Assembly (NCBI RefSeq): GCF_015056685.1
Contig: NZ_SVFW01000005.1
Location: 62,001-126,000, forward strand
DNA: 64,000 nucleotides
Direction: 5' to 3'
DNA from: Butyrivibrio sp.
Lineage (GTDB): Bacteria > Bacillota > Clostridia > Lachnospirales > Lachnospiraceae
A model generated the notes under the pieces. It was not told the DNA's origin. It did no database searches and saw nothing but the letters and a program-made list of their open reading frames with translations. This document shows positions 8,025 to 16,853 of this stretch, piece after piece. A program made the translations under genes and the position numbers. Within the stretch, counting starts at the first letter, position 1, and each line of letters starts with the position of its first letter.

Positions 8025-9491
8025 TCATTCTGCATTGAGCGAATCAACAATGGCCTGAGACATATATGCGCCATTTGCCGCCACAAACTCTGAATATGCA
8101 GACTCTATTTCAGCTCCGTCAACTACAACTTTTTTTATCAGCTCTTTCTTAAGTGCCATAAGATCTTCATTGTAAAGAGAATAGGCGTCAGTACTATATG
8201 GAAGATCTGCCATTCTGCTATTTTCATTAAATACTTTTAAAGCATTGGCCTGATCCGGTGTTATGCTCTCTTTTCCCGGATCCTCTAAAAGAGGTACAGT
8301 CGCAAGAAGATGATCTATATGGTTCTTAGCATAACTATCTGATATTGGGCTGTAGGTCCATAGCTCTTCCATTTCTCCGCCATCATTCATGGTTTCCAAA
8401 AAGTATTTATAAACTCCTGATGGATTGTCACATGCTGAAGTAATGCACCACACAGGCGCTACTCGCTCAAGATACTGCTTTGTTTCAGCAAGTGGCTCCA
8501 TAGCAACAAGCTCTCCGTTTACTCCGGCTTCAACGAGCTTTCCTGACAAGGTCTTTGCCCAAGTTCCTGCCCAATAAGTAAATACACCATACTCATTTGC
8601 ATAGTATTTGTCTCTGCAGTCACCTGTTCCGTTATCAGCTATATCCTTGTCAATATATCCCTTTGAATATGCATCCTGAAGGCGTAAAAGAGCTGCTTTC
8701 ATAGGCTCTTCCATAAAACCATCGCTCCAGGTTCCATCCTCTTTTTCATAAAAAGAAGGATAAGCATCCTGATAAAACTCAGGAAGATAGTTTATGTAAG
8801 GTGCCTCATTATTTATGATGCCTGCTGCAGAAACGCCATAAGTGTTACCATTTATTCCGTCACCATCAGGGTCACCTTCAGAAAATGCCTTTAACATATC
8901 CATGTATTCACTAAAATTAGTTGGTACCGAAAGTCCTGTATTATCAAGCCATGACTTCTTGATATAGGTAACGCACCCATTTCCCCTTGTTGGAGAAAAG
9001 CCGTAGAGCTTGCCATTTATTCTGATACCATCAACAAGGCTTTCATTTCCTGCTTCTTTTACCCTCTGTTCAAGCTCTGATCCTGAATAGAATGGTGTGA
9101 TATCCGCAAGCATTTCCTCTGCTGCATATTTGGTGTAGTAGTTTGAGCTAAGTAAAACAACGTCAGGAAGATCTCCACTTTCAAATGCCTTAGCAACTTC
9201 TTCGTAGTACACGTCATGCTCTGGCTGGATTATTTCAAGATCGATCCCTGTGAGGTCCTCCCACTTTTTCTCAAATTCATCACGTCCGTTTTCTGTGGTT
9301 ACTAAAGTTCCATCAACCATTATCCTGATCGTTGAAGGCTTATAAGCATTATTTGTAACTTCGCTTATTACGTCACCTTCTCTTAAACCGGTCTTTGCTG
9401 TTACAGCTGCGCCATTTGCCTGTCCACAGGCACTGAGCAAAAGAGCTGACACACTAATAGCTCCAACGCCCATAGATAGCTTTCTGTTCAT
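8025..9491 (-). CDS. Extracellular solute-binding lipoprotein (family 1, sugar type)
   Basis: A 488-residue binding protein with a lipoprotein signal peptide: MNRKLSMGVGAISVSA then LLSAC, giving a lipidated Cys at residue 22. The body resembles family 1 sugar-binding proteins (LYGFSPTRGNGCVTYIKKSWLDNTG, FTYWAGTWAK). No ABC permease or ATPase lies next to it; the following gene is a chemoreceptor. It may therefore work mainly as a chemotaxis sensor, or share distant permeases. The ligand cannot be told from sequence, but an oligosaccharide is likely for this family. Confidence 0.9.
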   Translation of the reverse strand: MNRKLSMGVGAISVSALLLSACGQANGAAVTAKTGLREGDVISEVTNNAYKPSTIRIMVDGTLVTTENGRDEFEKKWEDLTGIDLEIIQPEHDVYYEEVAKAFESGDLPDVVLLSSNYYTKYAAEEMLADITPFYSGSELEQRVKEAGNESLVDGIRINGKLYGFSPTRGNGCVTYIKKSWLDNTGLSVPTNFSEYMDMLKAFSEGDPDGDGINGNTYGVSAAGIINNEAPYINYLPEFYQDAYPSFYEKEDGTWSDGFMEEPMKAALLRLQDAYSKGYIDKDIADNGTGDCRDKYYANEYGVFTYWAGTWAKTLSGKLVEAGVNGELVAMEPLAETKQYLERVAPVWCITSACDNPSGVYKYFLETMNDGGEMEELWTYSPISDSYAKNHIDHLLATVPLLEDPGKESITPDQANALKVFNENSRMADLPYSTDAYSLYNEDLMALKKELIKKVVVDGAEIESAYSEFVAANGAYMSQAIVDSLNAE

Positions 9492-9643
9492 AATTCCTCC
9501 CGTTCATAAAATTAATTAAGAATAAATTTTCTATGATTTTTTGATAAAAACAGAAGTCATTATATCATTTATTGTATTTTATGCAATATGGCTTTGCACA
9601 ATACTTAATTTCATTTATATCCCCATTTTTTGAAAAAAAAATA

Positions 9644-9672
9644 CCGGAAGGATCATCGGTCCTCCCGGCATG
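9644..9672 (-). terminator. Terminator downstream of the cystathionine synthase/lyase gene
   Basis: On the minus strand a GC-rich hairpin (9644-9668) is followed by TATTTTTTTT. It closes the cysK-patB-metB group. Confidence 0.8.
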
Positions 9673-9685
9673 ATAAATGCTGTAT

Positions 9686-10858
9686 TTAGATTGAAAAAAC
9701 TCTTGTAAGTTCCGCTTTTAAGTCTCTTATTCCTTCAATACCTACTGAAAGTCTGAGCACTCTGTCGTTTATTCCATTTTTTTCCAAAAGCTCTTTTGGC
9801 ACATCTGCATGAGTCTGGGTAATAGGATAAGTTATCAGAGTTTCCGTTCCCCCAAGACTCTCTGCAAAGTAAATTAGCTGAACATTGTTAAGTATCTTTT
9901 TGGCAAATTCTGCTGAGTCCACCTCAAAGGTAAGCATTGCTCCAAAGCCCCTTGCCTGCTTTTTCATGATCTCATATCCCGGATGTTCTGGAAGTCCCGG
10001 ATAAATGACCTTTGTGACATGATCCTGTTCCTTTAAAAACTGTGCAAGTTCAAGGGCATTCTGCTGCGCTCTGTCAAGTCTGACAGCAAGTGTTCTTATT
10101 CCGCGAAGGATCAGCCAGCTGTCAAAGGGTGAAAGACCGGCACCTGTTGTTTTGTAAATAAAGCGGATCCTCTCATCAAACTCCTCATCCTTAACAACCA
10201 CAAAGCCTCCAATAGTATCGTGATGACCTCCAAGGAACTTGGTTCCTGAATGAACCACAATATCCGCCCCGAGATTAAGGGGATTTTGGAAATAAGGAGA
10301 CAAAAATGTATTGTCTACTATAAGAAGAAGGCCATGTTCCTTAGTAATCTTTGAAAGCTTCCTGATATCAGTAACATTCATCATAGGGTTGGTTGGCGTC
10401 TCAAGATATACTGCCTTTGTATTCTCAGTTATATAAGGTGTAATATCCTCGGTGCTTAAACTTATTGCAGTATACGTAAGCCCATTCTTTTTGCTGATCT
10501 CATTAAATAGTCTGATACTTCCTCCATAGAGATCCTCATCAATAATGAAGTGGTCTCCCGGCTTAAAAAGCTCCATAATAGTAGCGATTGCAGCCATTCC
10601 ACTTGAAAAAGCCAGTGCATCTTTTCCATTTTCAAGATATGCAACAATTGACTCAAGCTGCTGCCTTGTAGGATTCTGCATTCTGGTATAATCATAGCCT
10701 GTGCTCTGCCCAAATCCGTCATGGGCAAAAGTTGCCGTCTGATAGATCGGATAGCTTATAGCTCCCCATTTGTCCATAAGATTTCTGTCAAGCTGCTGGC
10801 ACTTAGTCTCTATGCTGCATCTGACTTCTGTACATTTGTTACAACCACTACAATCCAT
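9686..10858 (-). CDS. Cystathionine gamma-synthase / gamma-lyase family PLP enzyme
   Basis: A trans-sulfuration enzyme of the Cys/Met metabolism PLP family (390 residues). Key parts are YDYTRMQNPTR, FSSGMAAI, the PLP-lysine motif VVHSGTKFLGGHHD and SLGGTETLITYP. Whether it makes cystathionine (MetB) or cleaves it (MetC/MccB) cannot be settled from sequence. The ATG at 10858 follows GAGAGG; an upstream ATG at 10897 overlaps the previous stop without a ribosome binding site. Unusually, the N-terminus carries five Cys (C3, C6, C9, C14, C20) before the normal fold starts. It follows patB and cysK, so it belongs to sulfur amino acid metabolism. Confidence 0.92.
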   Translation of the reverse strand: MDCSGCNKCTEVRCSIETKCQQLDRNLMDKWGAISYPIYQTATFAHDGFGQSTGYDYTRMQNPTRQQLESIVAYLENGKDALAFSSGMAAIATIMELFKPGDHFIIDEDLYGGSIRLFNEISKKNGLTYTAISLSTEDITPYITENTKAVYLETPTNPMMNVTDIRKLSKITKEHGLLLIVDNTFLSPYFQNPLNLGADIVVHSGTKFLGGHHDTIGGFVVVKDEEFDERIRFIYKTTGAGLSPFDSWLILRGIRTLAVRLDRAQQNALELAQFLKEQDHVTKVIYPGLPEHPGYEIMKKQARGFGAMLTFEVDSAEFAKKILNNVQLIYFAESLGGTETLITYPITQTHADVPKELLEKNGINDRVLRLSVGIEGIRDLKAELTRVFSI

Positions 10859-10896
10859 TTTTTTATATCCTCTCATTAAAATATCCGGCAATAGCA

Positions 10897-12084
10897 TTAT
10901 GCTTTTTTGTGCTTATCTGCAGCCTTACATAACTGCCAAAGAGCCTGTTCAAGCACTGCCCTTGGGCATGCTATATTTATTCTTTCAAAAAGAGCTGTCT
11001 CTTTTCCAAAGATTGCTCCGGGATCAAGCCAGAGTTTTGCTTCATCTACAATAAGCCTTTCAAGCTCTTTTGGATCATTTGTAATCTCCGAGAAATCGAG
11101 CCATACGAGATATGTTCCTTCAGGCTCTATAAGTTTAACCTCCGGAAGATTCTCTTTTAAAAAGTTTCTTAGATAATTGACATTTCCTTCAAGGTAACAG
11201 ACAAGCTCCTCAAGCCACTTTTCACCCTTTGTATATGCAGAAGCTGTTGCTGTCATTGCAAGGACATTTCCCTGGCTATAGCCTGCTGCCTCGTTTTCTC
11301 TTTTAAAAACAGCTCTGGTCTCTTCATCCGGAATAATTATATTGGCAAGCTGAAGTCCTGCTATATTGAAAGTTTTGCTTGGGGCAGTTCCCAAAATAAG
11401 GCGCTTTGTATATTCCTTGCCAAGTGTGATATAGGAAACATGCTTATGACCACTATACACAAAGTCTGAATGTATTTCATCAGAAAAAACATATATATTT
11501 CTTTTAAGGCAAATATCTGCCATCTTTTGCAGTTCTTCTTTTGTCCAGACTCTTCCCACAGGATTGTGAGGACTGCAAAGAATAAACATCTTTACATTCT
11601 CTGAAACTATCTTTTTTTCAAAGTCATCAAAATCAATCTCATAGTGCCCGTCTTTATATACAAGCTGGTTGTTGACCACTTTTCGGCCATTTAAAGCTAT
11701 TGATTCCATAAAAGGATAATAAACCGGCTGCTGGATAAGTACAGAATCCCCAGGCTTAGTGAAAGCCCTTATGGCAAGCGAAATGGAATGAACCATGCCA
11801 GGTTCTATGGTATTCCAGTCATCCTCTATTACAAAGCCATGTCTTTTTTCAAACCAGTGTCTTAGTGAAGCTTTATAATCATCCTTAGGATCTGTGTATC
11901 CGAATATCCCATGCGCTACTCTTTTCTGAATATCCGAAAGTATCTCTTCAGGAAGCTTAAAATCCATATCTGCAACCCACAGTGGAAGCAGATCATCCCT
12001 TCCTTTTCTCTCCGGTCCAAAATCAAACTTAAGGCTGCTTGTGCCTCTTCTTGCTATTATTTCATCAAAGTTATATTTTCCCAT
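10897..12084 (-). CDS. patB: PatB/MalY-type aminotransferase-like cystathionine beta-lyase
   Basis: A fold-type I PLP enzyme of 395 residues, homologous to MalY/PatB C-S lyases that cleave cystathionine to homocysteine, pyruvate and ammonia. Visible motifs include LPLWVADMDF, ILCSPHNPVGRVW, VFSDEIHSDFVY and the PLP lysine in GTAPSKTFNIAGLQ. The ribosome binding site is weak (AAGAG). It lies between cysK and the cystathionine synthase/lyase gene on the same strand, so cysteine-methionine interconversion is the natural role. A general aminotransferase activity is less likely. Confidence 0.88.
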   Translation of the reverse strand: MGKYNFDEIIARRGTSSLKFDFGPERKGRDDLLPLWVADMDFKLPEEILSDIQKRVAHGIFGYTDPKDDYKASLRHWFEKRHGFVIEDDWNTIEPGMVHSISLAIRAFTKPGDSVLIQQPVYYPFMESIALNGRKVVNNQLVYKDGHYEIDFDDFEKKIVSENVKMFILCSPHNPVGRVWTKEELQKMADICLKRNIYVFSDEIHSDFVYSGHKHVSYITLGKEYTKRLILGTAPSKTFNIAGLQLANIIIPDEETRAVFKRENEAAGYSQGNVLAMTATASAYTKGEKWLEELVCYLEGNVNYLRNFLKENLPEVKLIEPEGTYLVWLDFSEITNDPKELERLIVDEAKLWLDPGAIFGKETALFERINIACPRAVLEQALWQLCKAADKHKKA

Positions 12085-12114
12085 GCGCTCTTTTTACCAT
12101 TTCTGATTATGAGT

Positions 12115-12146
12115 ATTGCTCCGAAGCAAATGAGCCCCGGAGCAAT
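12115..12146. other. Intercistronic hairpin between cysK and patB
   Basis: Perfect 9-bp arms ATTGCTCCG/CGGAGCAAT enclose a 14-nt loop. There is no T-run on either strand, so it is more likely an mRNA processing or stability element, or a leaky stop, than a full terminator. Confidence 0.55.
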
Positions 12147-12178
12147 ATTTGAAAGAAGATTATTATGAAGCAAAACCA

Positions 12179-13114
12179 TTAGTCGGCAAATAATGGTGTT
12201 GAAAGATATCTGTCACCAGAGTCAGGTAAAAGAACTACGATATTCTTTCCCTTGTTTTCTTCCCTGTTTGCTAAGATTGTAGCAGCCTTAAGTGCTGCAC
12301 CTGATGAAATACCTACAAGAATACCTTCTGAAACCGCAAATCTCTTGCCTTCTTCAAAGGCATCATCATTCTCGATTGCAATAACTTCATCATAAATTTT
12401 TGTGTTAAGTGTATCAGGAACAAATCCTGCACCGATTCCCTGAATCTTGTGTGCACCGGCCTCACCCTTTGAAAGTACAGGGCTTGTAGCTGGCTCTACA
12501 GCAACAATTTTCACATCAGGATTCTGCTCTTTTAAATATTCGCCTACACCTGTAATTGTTCCGCCTGTGCCTACACCTGCTACGAAGATGTCTACTTTTC
12601 CGTCTGTCTGCTTCCAGATCTCAGGACCTGTTGTAGCTTTGTGAACTGCAGGGTTTGCCGGATTTACAAACTGTCCGAGAATTATTGAACCTTCAATCTG
12701 TCCATTGAGCTCATCAGCCTTTGCAATTGCGCCCTTCATTCCCTTTGCGCCTTCTGTAAGAACGATCTCTGCGCCATAAGCCTTAAGAAGATTTCTTCTC
12801 TCTACGCTCATTGTGTCAGGAAGAGTAAGGATTGCTCTGTATCCCTTTGCTGCTGCAACTGCTGCAAGACCGATTCCCGTATTTCCTGAAGTAGGCTCGA
12901 TAATTGTAGCTCCTGGTTTAAGCTTTCCGCTCTTTTCAGCATCTTCGATCATGCTAAGAGCAACTCTGTCCTTTACTGATCCGGCTGGATTTAAGTATTC
13001 AAGCTTGGCAAGAAGTGTTGCGTTTGTAGCTCCTGCCTTTTTGCTGTAATTGTTAAGTTTAAGAAGTGGTGTTCCCCCAATAAGTTCTAATGCGCTTTCT
13101 TTGATGTCTGCCAT
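12179..13114 (-). CDS. cysK: Cysteine synthase A (O-acetylserine sulfhydrylase)
   Basis: Makes cysteine from O-acetylserine and sulfide with PLP. The 311-residue protein shows the PLP-lysine motif PAGSVKDRVA, the substrate loop EPTSGNTGIGLA, and the phosphate-binding GVGTGGTITGVG. The C-terminal IQGIGAGFVPDTLN and GISSGAA segments are typical of CysK. ATG 13114 follows GGAGG by 8 nt. It is the first of three same-strand sulfur amino acid genes (cysK, patB, cystathionine synthase/lyase). Confidence 0.96.
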   Translation of the reverse strand: MADIKESALELIGGTPLLKLNNYSKKAGATNATLLAKLEYLNPAGSVKDRVALSMIEDAEKSGKLKPGATIIEPTSGNTGIGLAAVAAAKGYRAILTLPDTMSVERRNLLKAYGAEIVLTEGAKGMKGAIAKADELNGQIEGSIILGQFVNPANPAVHKATTGPEIWKQTDGKVDIFVAGVGTGGTITGVGEYLKEQNPDVKIVAVEPATSPVLSKGEAGAHKIQGIGAGFVPDTLNTKIYDEVIAIENDDAFEEGKRFAVSEGILVGISSGAALKAATILANREENKGKNIVVLLPDSGDRYLSTPLFAD

Positions 13115-13261
13115 GATGATTTCCTCCATATATTCTTAATGTATTTGTGTTCTTTGTTTGTTTTGATAAATTGATATTAGCACAGAAAAAAATAAAGTGA
13201 AATTAAACAAAGGTTATAGGCAGGGTTAAAGGTTACTTATCATACCGGATCAGATTCCTTA

Positions 13262-14062
13262 TCAACTGCCTGTTGATCTGTAATGTCTCATGGCTAAATG
13301 GAAAAGCGCCGTCATCACCACAAAAACAACAGCTCCGGCAAGGGGCGTAACAAAAGCCGTCCAGACAGGCCAGCCATATAACGGTTTATCCAATATCCAG
13401 GACCCCGGAACATGCATTGTCAGCGCAAATGGCGCAATAACAGTAAAAAGAGCTCTAAGGGGCAAAGGATAAACATCGATCGGGTACTGACAGGCGCTTC
13501 GCCCGCCGTAGGTTATAGCATTTACCAGTTCCACGGATTTTACACTGAAAATAGAAAAGATTGCCTCGATCATAAAAAGTCCCAATATAAGAAGGCAGCT
13601 CATGGCTATGGACTCAACCAAAGCAAGCACCTTAAGGGGGCTCCAGGCAATTCCTGAAAGATTACTCCCCATGACAAGCGCCGCCACGCCCACTGCTATG
13701 CAGGTAATTCTTCTTGGGTCTGTTCCGCCGCACAAAACCTGGGTAAGCACTCCTCTTGGCCTTATGAGAAATGTATCAAGTCTCCCAGTCCTTACCATAG
13801 AGGGAAAATCTCCTGTAATTCCTCTTCCAAACAGCTCCGTAAGGTAAAAGGATACAGACATTATCCCGAAAAAGAAATACAGATTTCCTCCGCTCCATCC
13901 CTTCAGATTCTCAAATCTGTCAACTATAAGGATGACAACCATCATCTCGCCGCCCTCCATAACAAGCTGCGCGAGGGTCTGCATGATAAAAGAAGACGGA
14001 TACTGCAATTGGCTCTTAAGTAGCATTCCTATTGATTTAAAATATAGTCGTAGTGTATTCAT
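13262..14062 (-). CDS. ABC-2 type transporter permease
   Basis: A 266-residue integral membrane protein with about six hydrophobic segments, resembling the ABC-2 permeases that accompany daunorubicin-resistance-like ATPases. ATG follows GGAG. It is the third gene of a trio (ATPase 14925-15890, permease 14107-14895, this one) that together form an ABC exporter with two different membrane subunits. The substrate is unknown. The base composition of the permease pair appears somewhat GC-richer than its neighbours, which could reflect transfer, but this was judged by eye. Confidence 0.85.
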   Translation of the reverse strand: MNTLRLYFKSIGMLLKSQLQYPSSFIMQTLAQLVMEGGEMMVVILIVDRFENLKGWSGGNLYFFFGIMSVSFYLTELFGRGITGDFPSMVRTGRLDTFLIRPRGVLTQVLCGGTDPRRITCIAVGVAALVMGSNLSGIAWSPLKVLALVESIAMSCLLILGLFMIEAIFSIFSVKSVELVNAITYGGRSACQYPIDVYPLPLRALFTVIAPFALTMHVPGSWILDKPLYGWPVWTAFVTPLAGAVVFVVMTALFHLAMRHYRSTGS

Positions 14063-14106
14063 TTTTTCTCCAAACTAATAACTGCTAAAGCTGATATTAG
14101 CCTATC

Positions 14107-14895
14107 TCAACCTCCCTGAACTATCATGCGTTTCTTGTTTGCATTCCACATAGCCTCGCCCAATGCAATAAGAATTACCACCCAGAAGGCCTGAATGGCA
14201 TAGATCCTTAAAGCCTCGTTTGGCATGAAGCTTCCCGTATACAGCCTGATGGGCGCATCAAGAAGCTGCGCATATGGTAAAAAAGTAATAACCTTTTGCC
14301 AGCTTTCCGGAAAAAGAGTCAGGGGAAGAAGGTTTCCTGAAAAGGTCATCATCAAAAGACTAAGAAGTCCCTGCATTCCTCTTGGATCAAGGGTCTTCAT
14401 GGTAAAAGCAACAGTGATATTTTCAAGAGCACAGACGCACAAAAGTCCTAAAAAGAGAGCCGGTATAGCAGCTAAAAATCCAGGTAAAGATGCAGGAAGA
14501 CTTATTCCCCATCCCTTGGGTAGTAAAGAAGCCATCACCAGCATAGGAACGGCACGCATGATACTTCCCATTAGTTTCTGGGCCATGATCCTGGCATAGT
14601 AAAATCCGTACATATCTACAGGCCTGCACATATCATAGGCTATATCCCCTGATTTTATCTTGTCCACCAGCTCTGAATCAGAAGCCAGCATCATTCTAAA
14701 GAAAGCCTGCTGCAGCCATACATAAGTTGCAACGCTTTCAATAGGCAAAGACTGGGGTTTTCCTGCATAAAGTGCCCTGTAGAGCGCAACCAGAATAAGA
14801 CCGAAGAACATCTGACAAGCGATTCCTCCGATCATTGCCCCTCTATATTGAAGCTCCATACGAAGCCTCATTTTAAAAACTGTAAAATATGACAT
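14107..14895 (-). CDS. ABC-2 type transporter permease
   Basis: A 262-residue membrane protein with about six transmembrane helices, the first membrane subunit of the ABC-2 exporter trio. ATG 14895 is preferred over the in-frame GTG at 14901, since AGAGGG lies 6-7 nt before the ATG and abuts the GTG. It starts about 30 bp after the ATPase stop, and the second permease follows after 44 bp. Homologues of this arrangement are annotated as multidrug or viologen-type exporters. The cargo here is not known. Confidence 0.85.
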   Translation of the reverse strand: MSYFTVFKMRLRMELQYRGAMIGGIACQMFFGLILVALYRALYAGKPQSLPIESVATYVWLQQAFFRMMLASDSELVDKIKSGDIAYDMCRPVDMYGFYYARIMAQKLMGSIMRAVPMLVMASLLPKGWGISLPASLPGFLAAIPALFLGLLCVCALENITVAFTMKTLDPRGMQGLLSLLMMTFSGNLLPLTLFPESWQKVITFLPYAQLLDAPIRLYTGSFMPNEALRIYAIQAFWVVILIALGEAMWNANKKRMIVQGG

Positions 14896-14924
14896 GGTCA
14901 CCCTCTGATAGTTGATTTTACTTT

Positions 14925-15890
14925 TTACAGATCAAGTTCCTTATACATTGCAGCAATCAGATGATCTGTGTTCTCCGGCTGTAAAGTAAGTTCCCGGATA
15001 TTCCCTGCATCCTGTAGTAATCCCAAAAGGTGTGATGTCGGAAAATCAGATGGATTGTAGCTTAGTTCAATTCCATCTTCAGTCTGTTTCCATTTAATTC
15101 CTTCAGGAAGTCTAAAATCTGCCAGCTCTCCATCATATTTAATATTCACATTGCGAACTGTATCGTAACGCTCAAGAAGATCCTGAAGCTTTCCGTCAAA
15201 TAGTTTTTTACCATGCCCAAGAACCATAACCCTCGAGCACAGTGCCTCAATATCTTCCATATCATGGGTTGTGAGCATGATTGTTGTTCCATACTCTCTG
15301 TTTTCCCATTTAAGAAAATCCCTCAGTGAGAGCTTACTTACCGCATCAAGGCCGATTGTCGGCTCATCAAGAAATAAGAGCTCCGGCCTGTGAAGAAGTG
15401 ATCCGCACAGCTCTGCCCTCATCCTTTGTCCAAGACTAAGGAGCCTTAGCGGTGTCCTTAAGAGTTGTTCAAGATCAAGGGCGCCTGTCAGCTCTTTTAA
15501 CCTTGATTCATAATTCCCCTTGGGAATCCTGTATATATCCCTAAGAAGCATATAGCTGTCGATTATGGGAACATCCCACCAAAGCTGGCTTCGCTGTCCA
15601 AACACAACTCCTATATTCTTAACGTGACTTTTCCTCTCCTTCCAGGGAACTATACCTCCGACCTTTACATCGCCACCATCCGGCGTAAGGATTCCCGAAA
15701 GAATCTTTACCGTGGTTGATTTTCCTGCTCCGTTAGGTCCTATATATCCTACAAGTTCTCCCTTTTCAACAGAAAAAGAAACATCTTTTAGAGCATTCAC
15801 AATTTCTTTTTCCCTAAAAAGTTTTCCTTTTTCACGTTTCTTTTTTACTGTAAAATTCTTCTTTAAGTTATTGACTTCTATATAGCTCAT
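14925..15890 (-). CDS. ABC-2 exporter ATP-binding protein
   Basis: The ATPase of the exporter trio, 321 residues. Walker A is GPNGAGKST, the signature is LSLGQRMR (a variant of LSGGQ), Walker B is LLFLDEPTIGLD, and the H-loop is TTHD. The C-terminal 90 residues form an accessory domain common in daunorubicin/NatA-like ATPases. Start at 15890 behind AAGGAG. It sits upstream of both permease genes, so the three are expected to be transcribed together. Confidence 0.92.
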   Translation of the reverse strand: MSYIEVNNLKKNFTVKKKREKGKLFREKEIVNALKDVSFSVEKGELVGYIGPNGAGKSTTVKILSGILTPDGGDVKVGGIVPWKERKSHVKNIGVVFGQRSQLWWDVPIIDSYMLLRDIYRIPKGNYESRLKELTGALDLEQLLRTPLRLLSLGQRMRAELCGSLLHRPELLFLDEPTIGLDAVSKLSLRDFLKWENREYGTTIMLTTHDMEDIEALCSRVMVLGHGKKLFDGKLQDLLERYDTVRNVNIKYDGELADFRLPEGIKWKQTEDGIELSYNPSDFPTSHLLGLLQDAGNIRELTLQPENTDHLIAAMYKELDL

Positions 15891-15955
15891 AACCGCTCCT
15901 TGATGGTGAGTGGCTGGTAAGTATCTCTAGCCTCTTGAGTTATTATATATATAGT

Positions 15956-15994
15956 AAAAGCAGCGTACAATCCAAAATCCGAATCATACGCTGC
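15956..15994 (-). terminator. Terminator of the SGNH esterase gene
   Basis: Minus-strand hairpin with 8-bp arms GCAGCGTA/TACGCTGC (15960-15994) followed by TTTTAC, 55 bp past the esterase stop and upstream of the ABC exporter. Confidence 0.7.
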
Positions 15995-16048
15995 AAAATA
16001 TATTATTCCTGTCAGGGAAATCCTTACTCACAACAAGACCATATACAA

Positions 16049-16675
16049 TCACGCTATCATCTCTTCAACCTTCTTACAGATAACATCTGCAAATATCTTG
16101 TGTCCTTCCTCATCCATGTGCTCGTCATCAACAGGGCTTGGATGAACATAGTCAGATGCTGCAAGAAAGCCAGTTCCTCTTTTGCGTGCGATGGTCTCAT
16201 AGACCTTTTTTAGCTCCTTACTGGTAGATACAGAATCTGTGTCAAACTCAGGGTCTTTTTCAGGATGCCAGACATCATCTCCAAGATGGATTGGCGATAC
16301 CAAAAGAATTTTCTCAGGTTCAACGTACTTTTCCAGAATATCAAGACATCTCTCTATACCCTTACCAATCACATAAGCTGATGCATTATAAAAGCTCTTG
16401 CAATCGTTGGTTCCAAGCATAAGAATAACTCCGTCCACCGGATACTGACTCTCCAAAAGCGGATCAAGTATGCTCACTGCCTTACGTCCCGGTCGAAGCT
16501 CATCTTCAAATATGGTAGTTCTTCCACAAAGTCCTTCTTCAGCCACTCTCACATCACTTATCTTATTTTGAAGGATGCTTGTCCATCGTACTCCCCAGGG
16601 ATATCTTTCTTTTGTTCTCGAACCGGGAACAAGTCCCCATGTATTGGAATCACCAAATGCCATTATCTGTTTCAT
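16049..16675 (-). CDS. SGNH/GDSL-family esterase
   Basis: A 208-residue cytoplasmic hydrolase with all four SGNH blocks: block I FGDSNTWG with the nucleophile Ser10, block II Gly in EEGLCGRT, block III GTND, and a block V Asp/His in the C-terminal DEHMDEEGHK region. It resembles arylesterase/acyl-CoA thioesterase I-like enzymes that deacylate small esters or sugars. No signal peptide is seen. It is monocistronic with its own terminator. The substrate is unknown. Confidence 0.9.
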   Translation of the reverse strand: MKQIMAFGDSNTWGLVPGSRTKERYPWGVRWTSILQNKISDVRVAEEGLCGRTTIFEDELRPGRKAVSILDPLLESQYPVDGVILMLGTNDCKSFYNASAYVIGKGIERCLDILEKYVEPEKILLVSPIHLGDDVWHPEKDPEFDTDSVSTSKELKKVYETIARKRGTGFLAASDYVHPSPVDDEHMDEEGHKIFADVICKKVEEMIA

Positions 16676-16791
16676 ATCACTATTCCCCTAAAATCACCAT
16701 TAACGTTTTCTATAATAATTATCTACTATGTGATTTCTTTTGTATAAGACATGAAACTTATCGGCAGATATAAGCTTTTCTACTCAACAAA

Positions 16792-16820
16792 AAAGAGGAG
16801 CAGCTAAACTGTTCCTCTTT
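16792..16820 (-). terminator. Terminator of the nitroreductase gene
   Basis: Minus-strand hairpin with AAAGAGGA/TCCTCTTT arms and a TTTTTTG tail. Confidence 0.8.
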
Positions 16821-16853
16821 GAATTAAATATCCGTATTATTTCTATTTACTTA

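Noticed and set aside
8025..9491. Part of a complete sugar ABC importer operon
   Set aside because: The flanking genes are a chemoreceptor and a sulfur metabolism enzyme; no permease or ATPase is adjacent.
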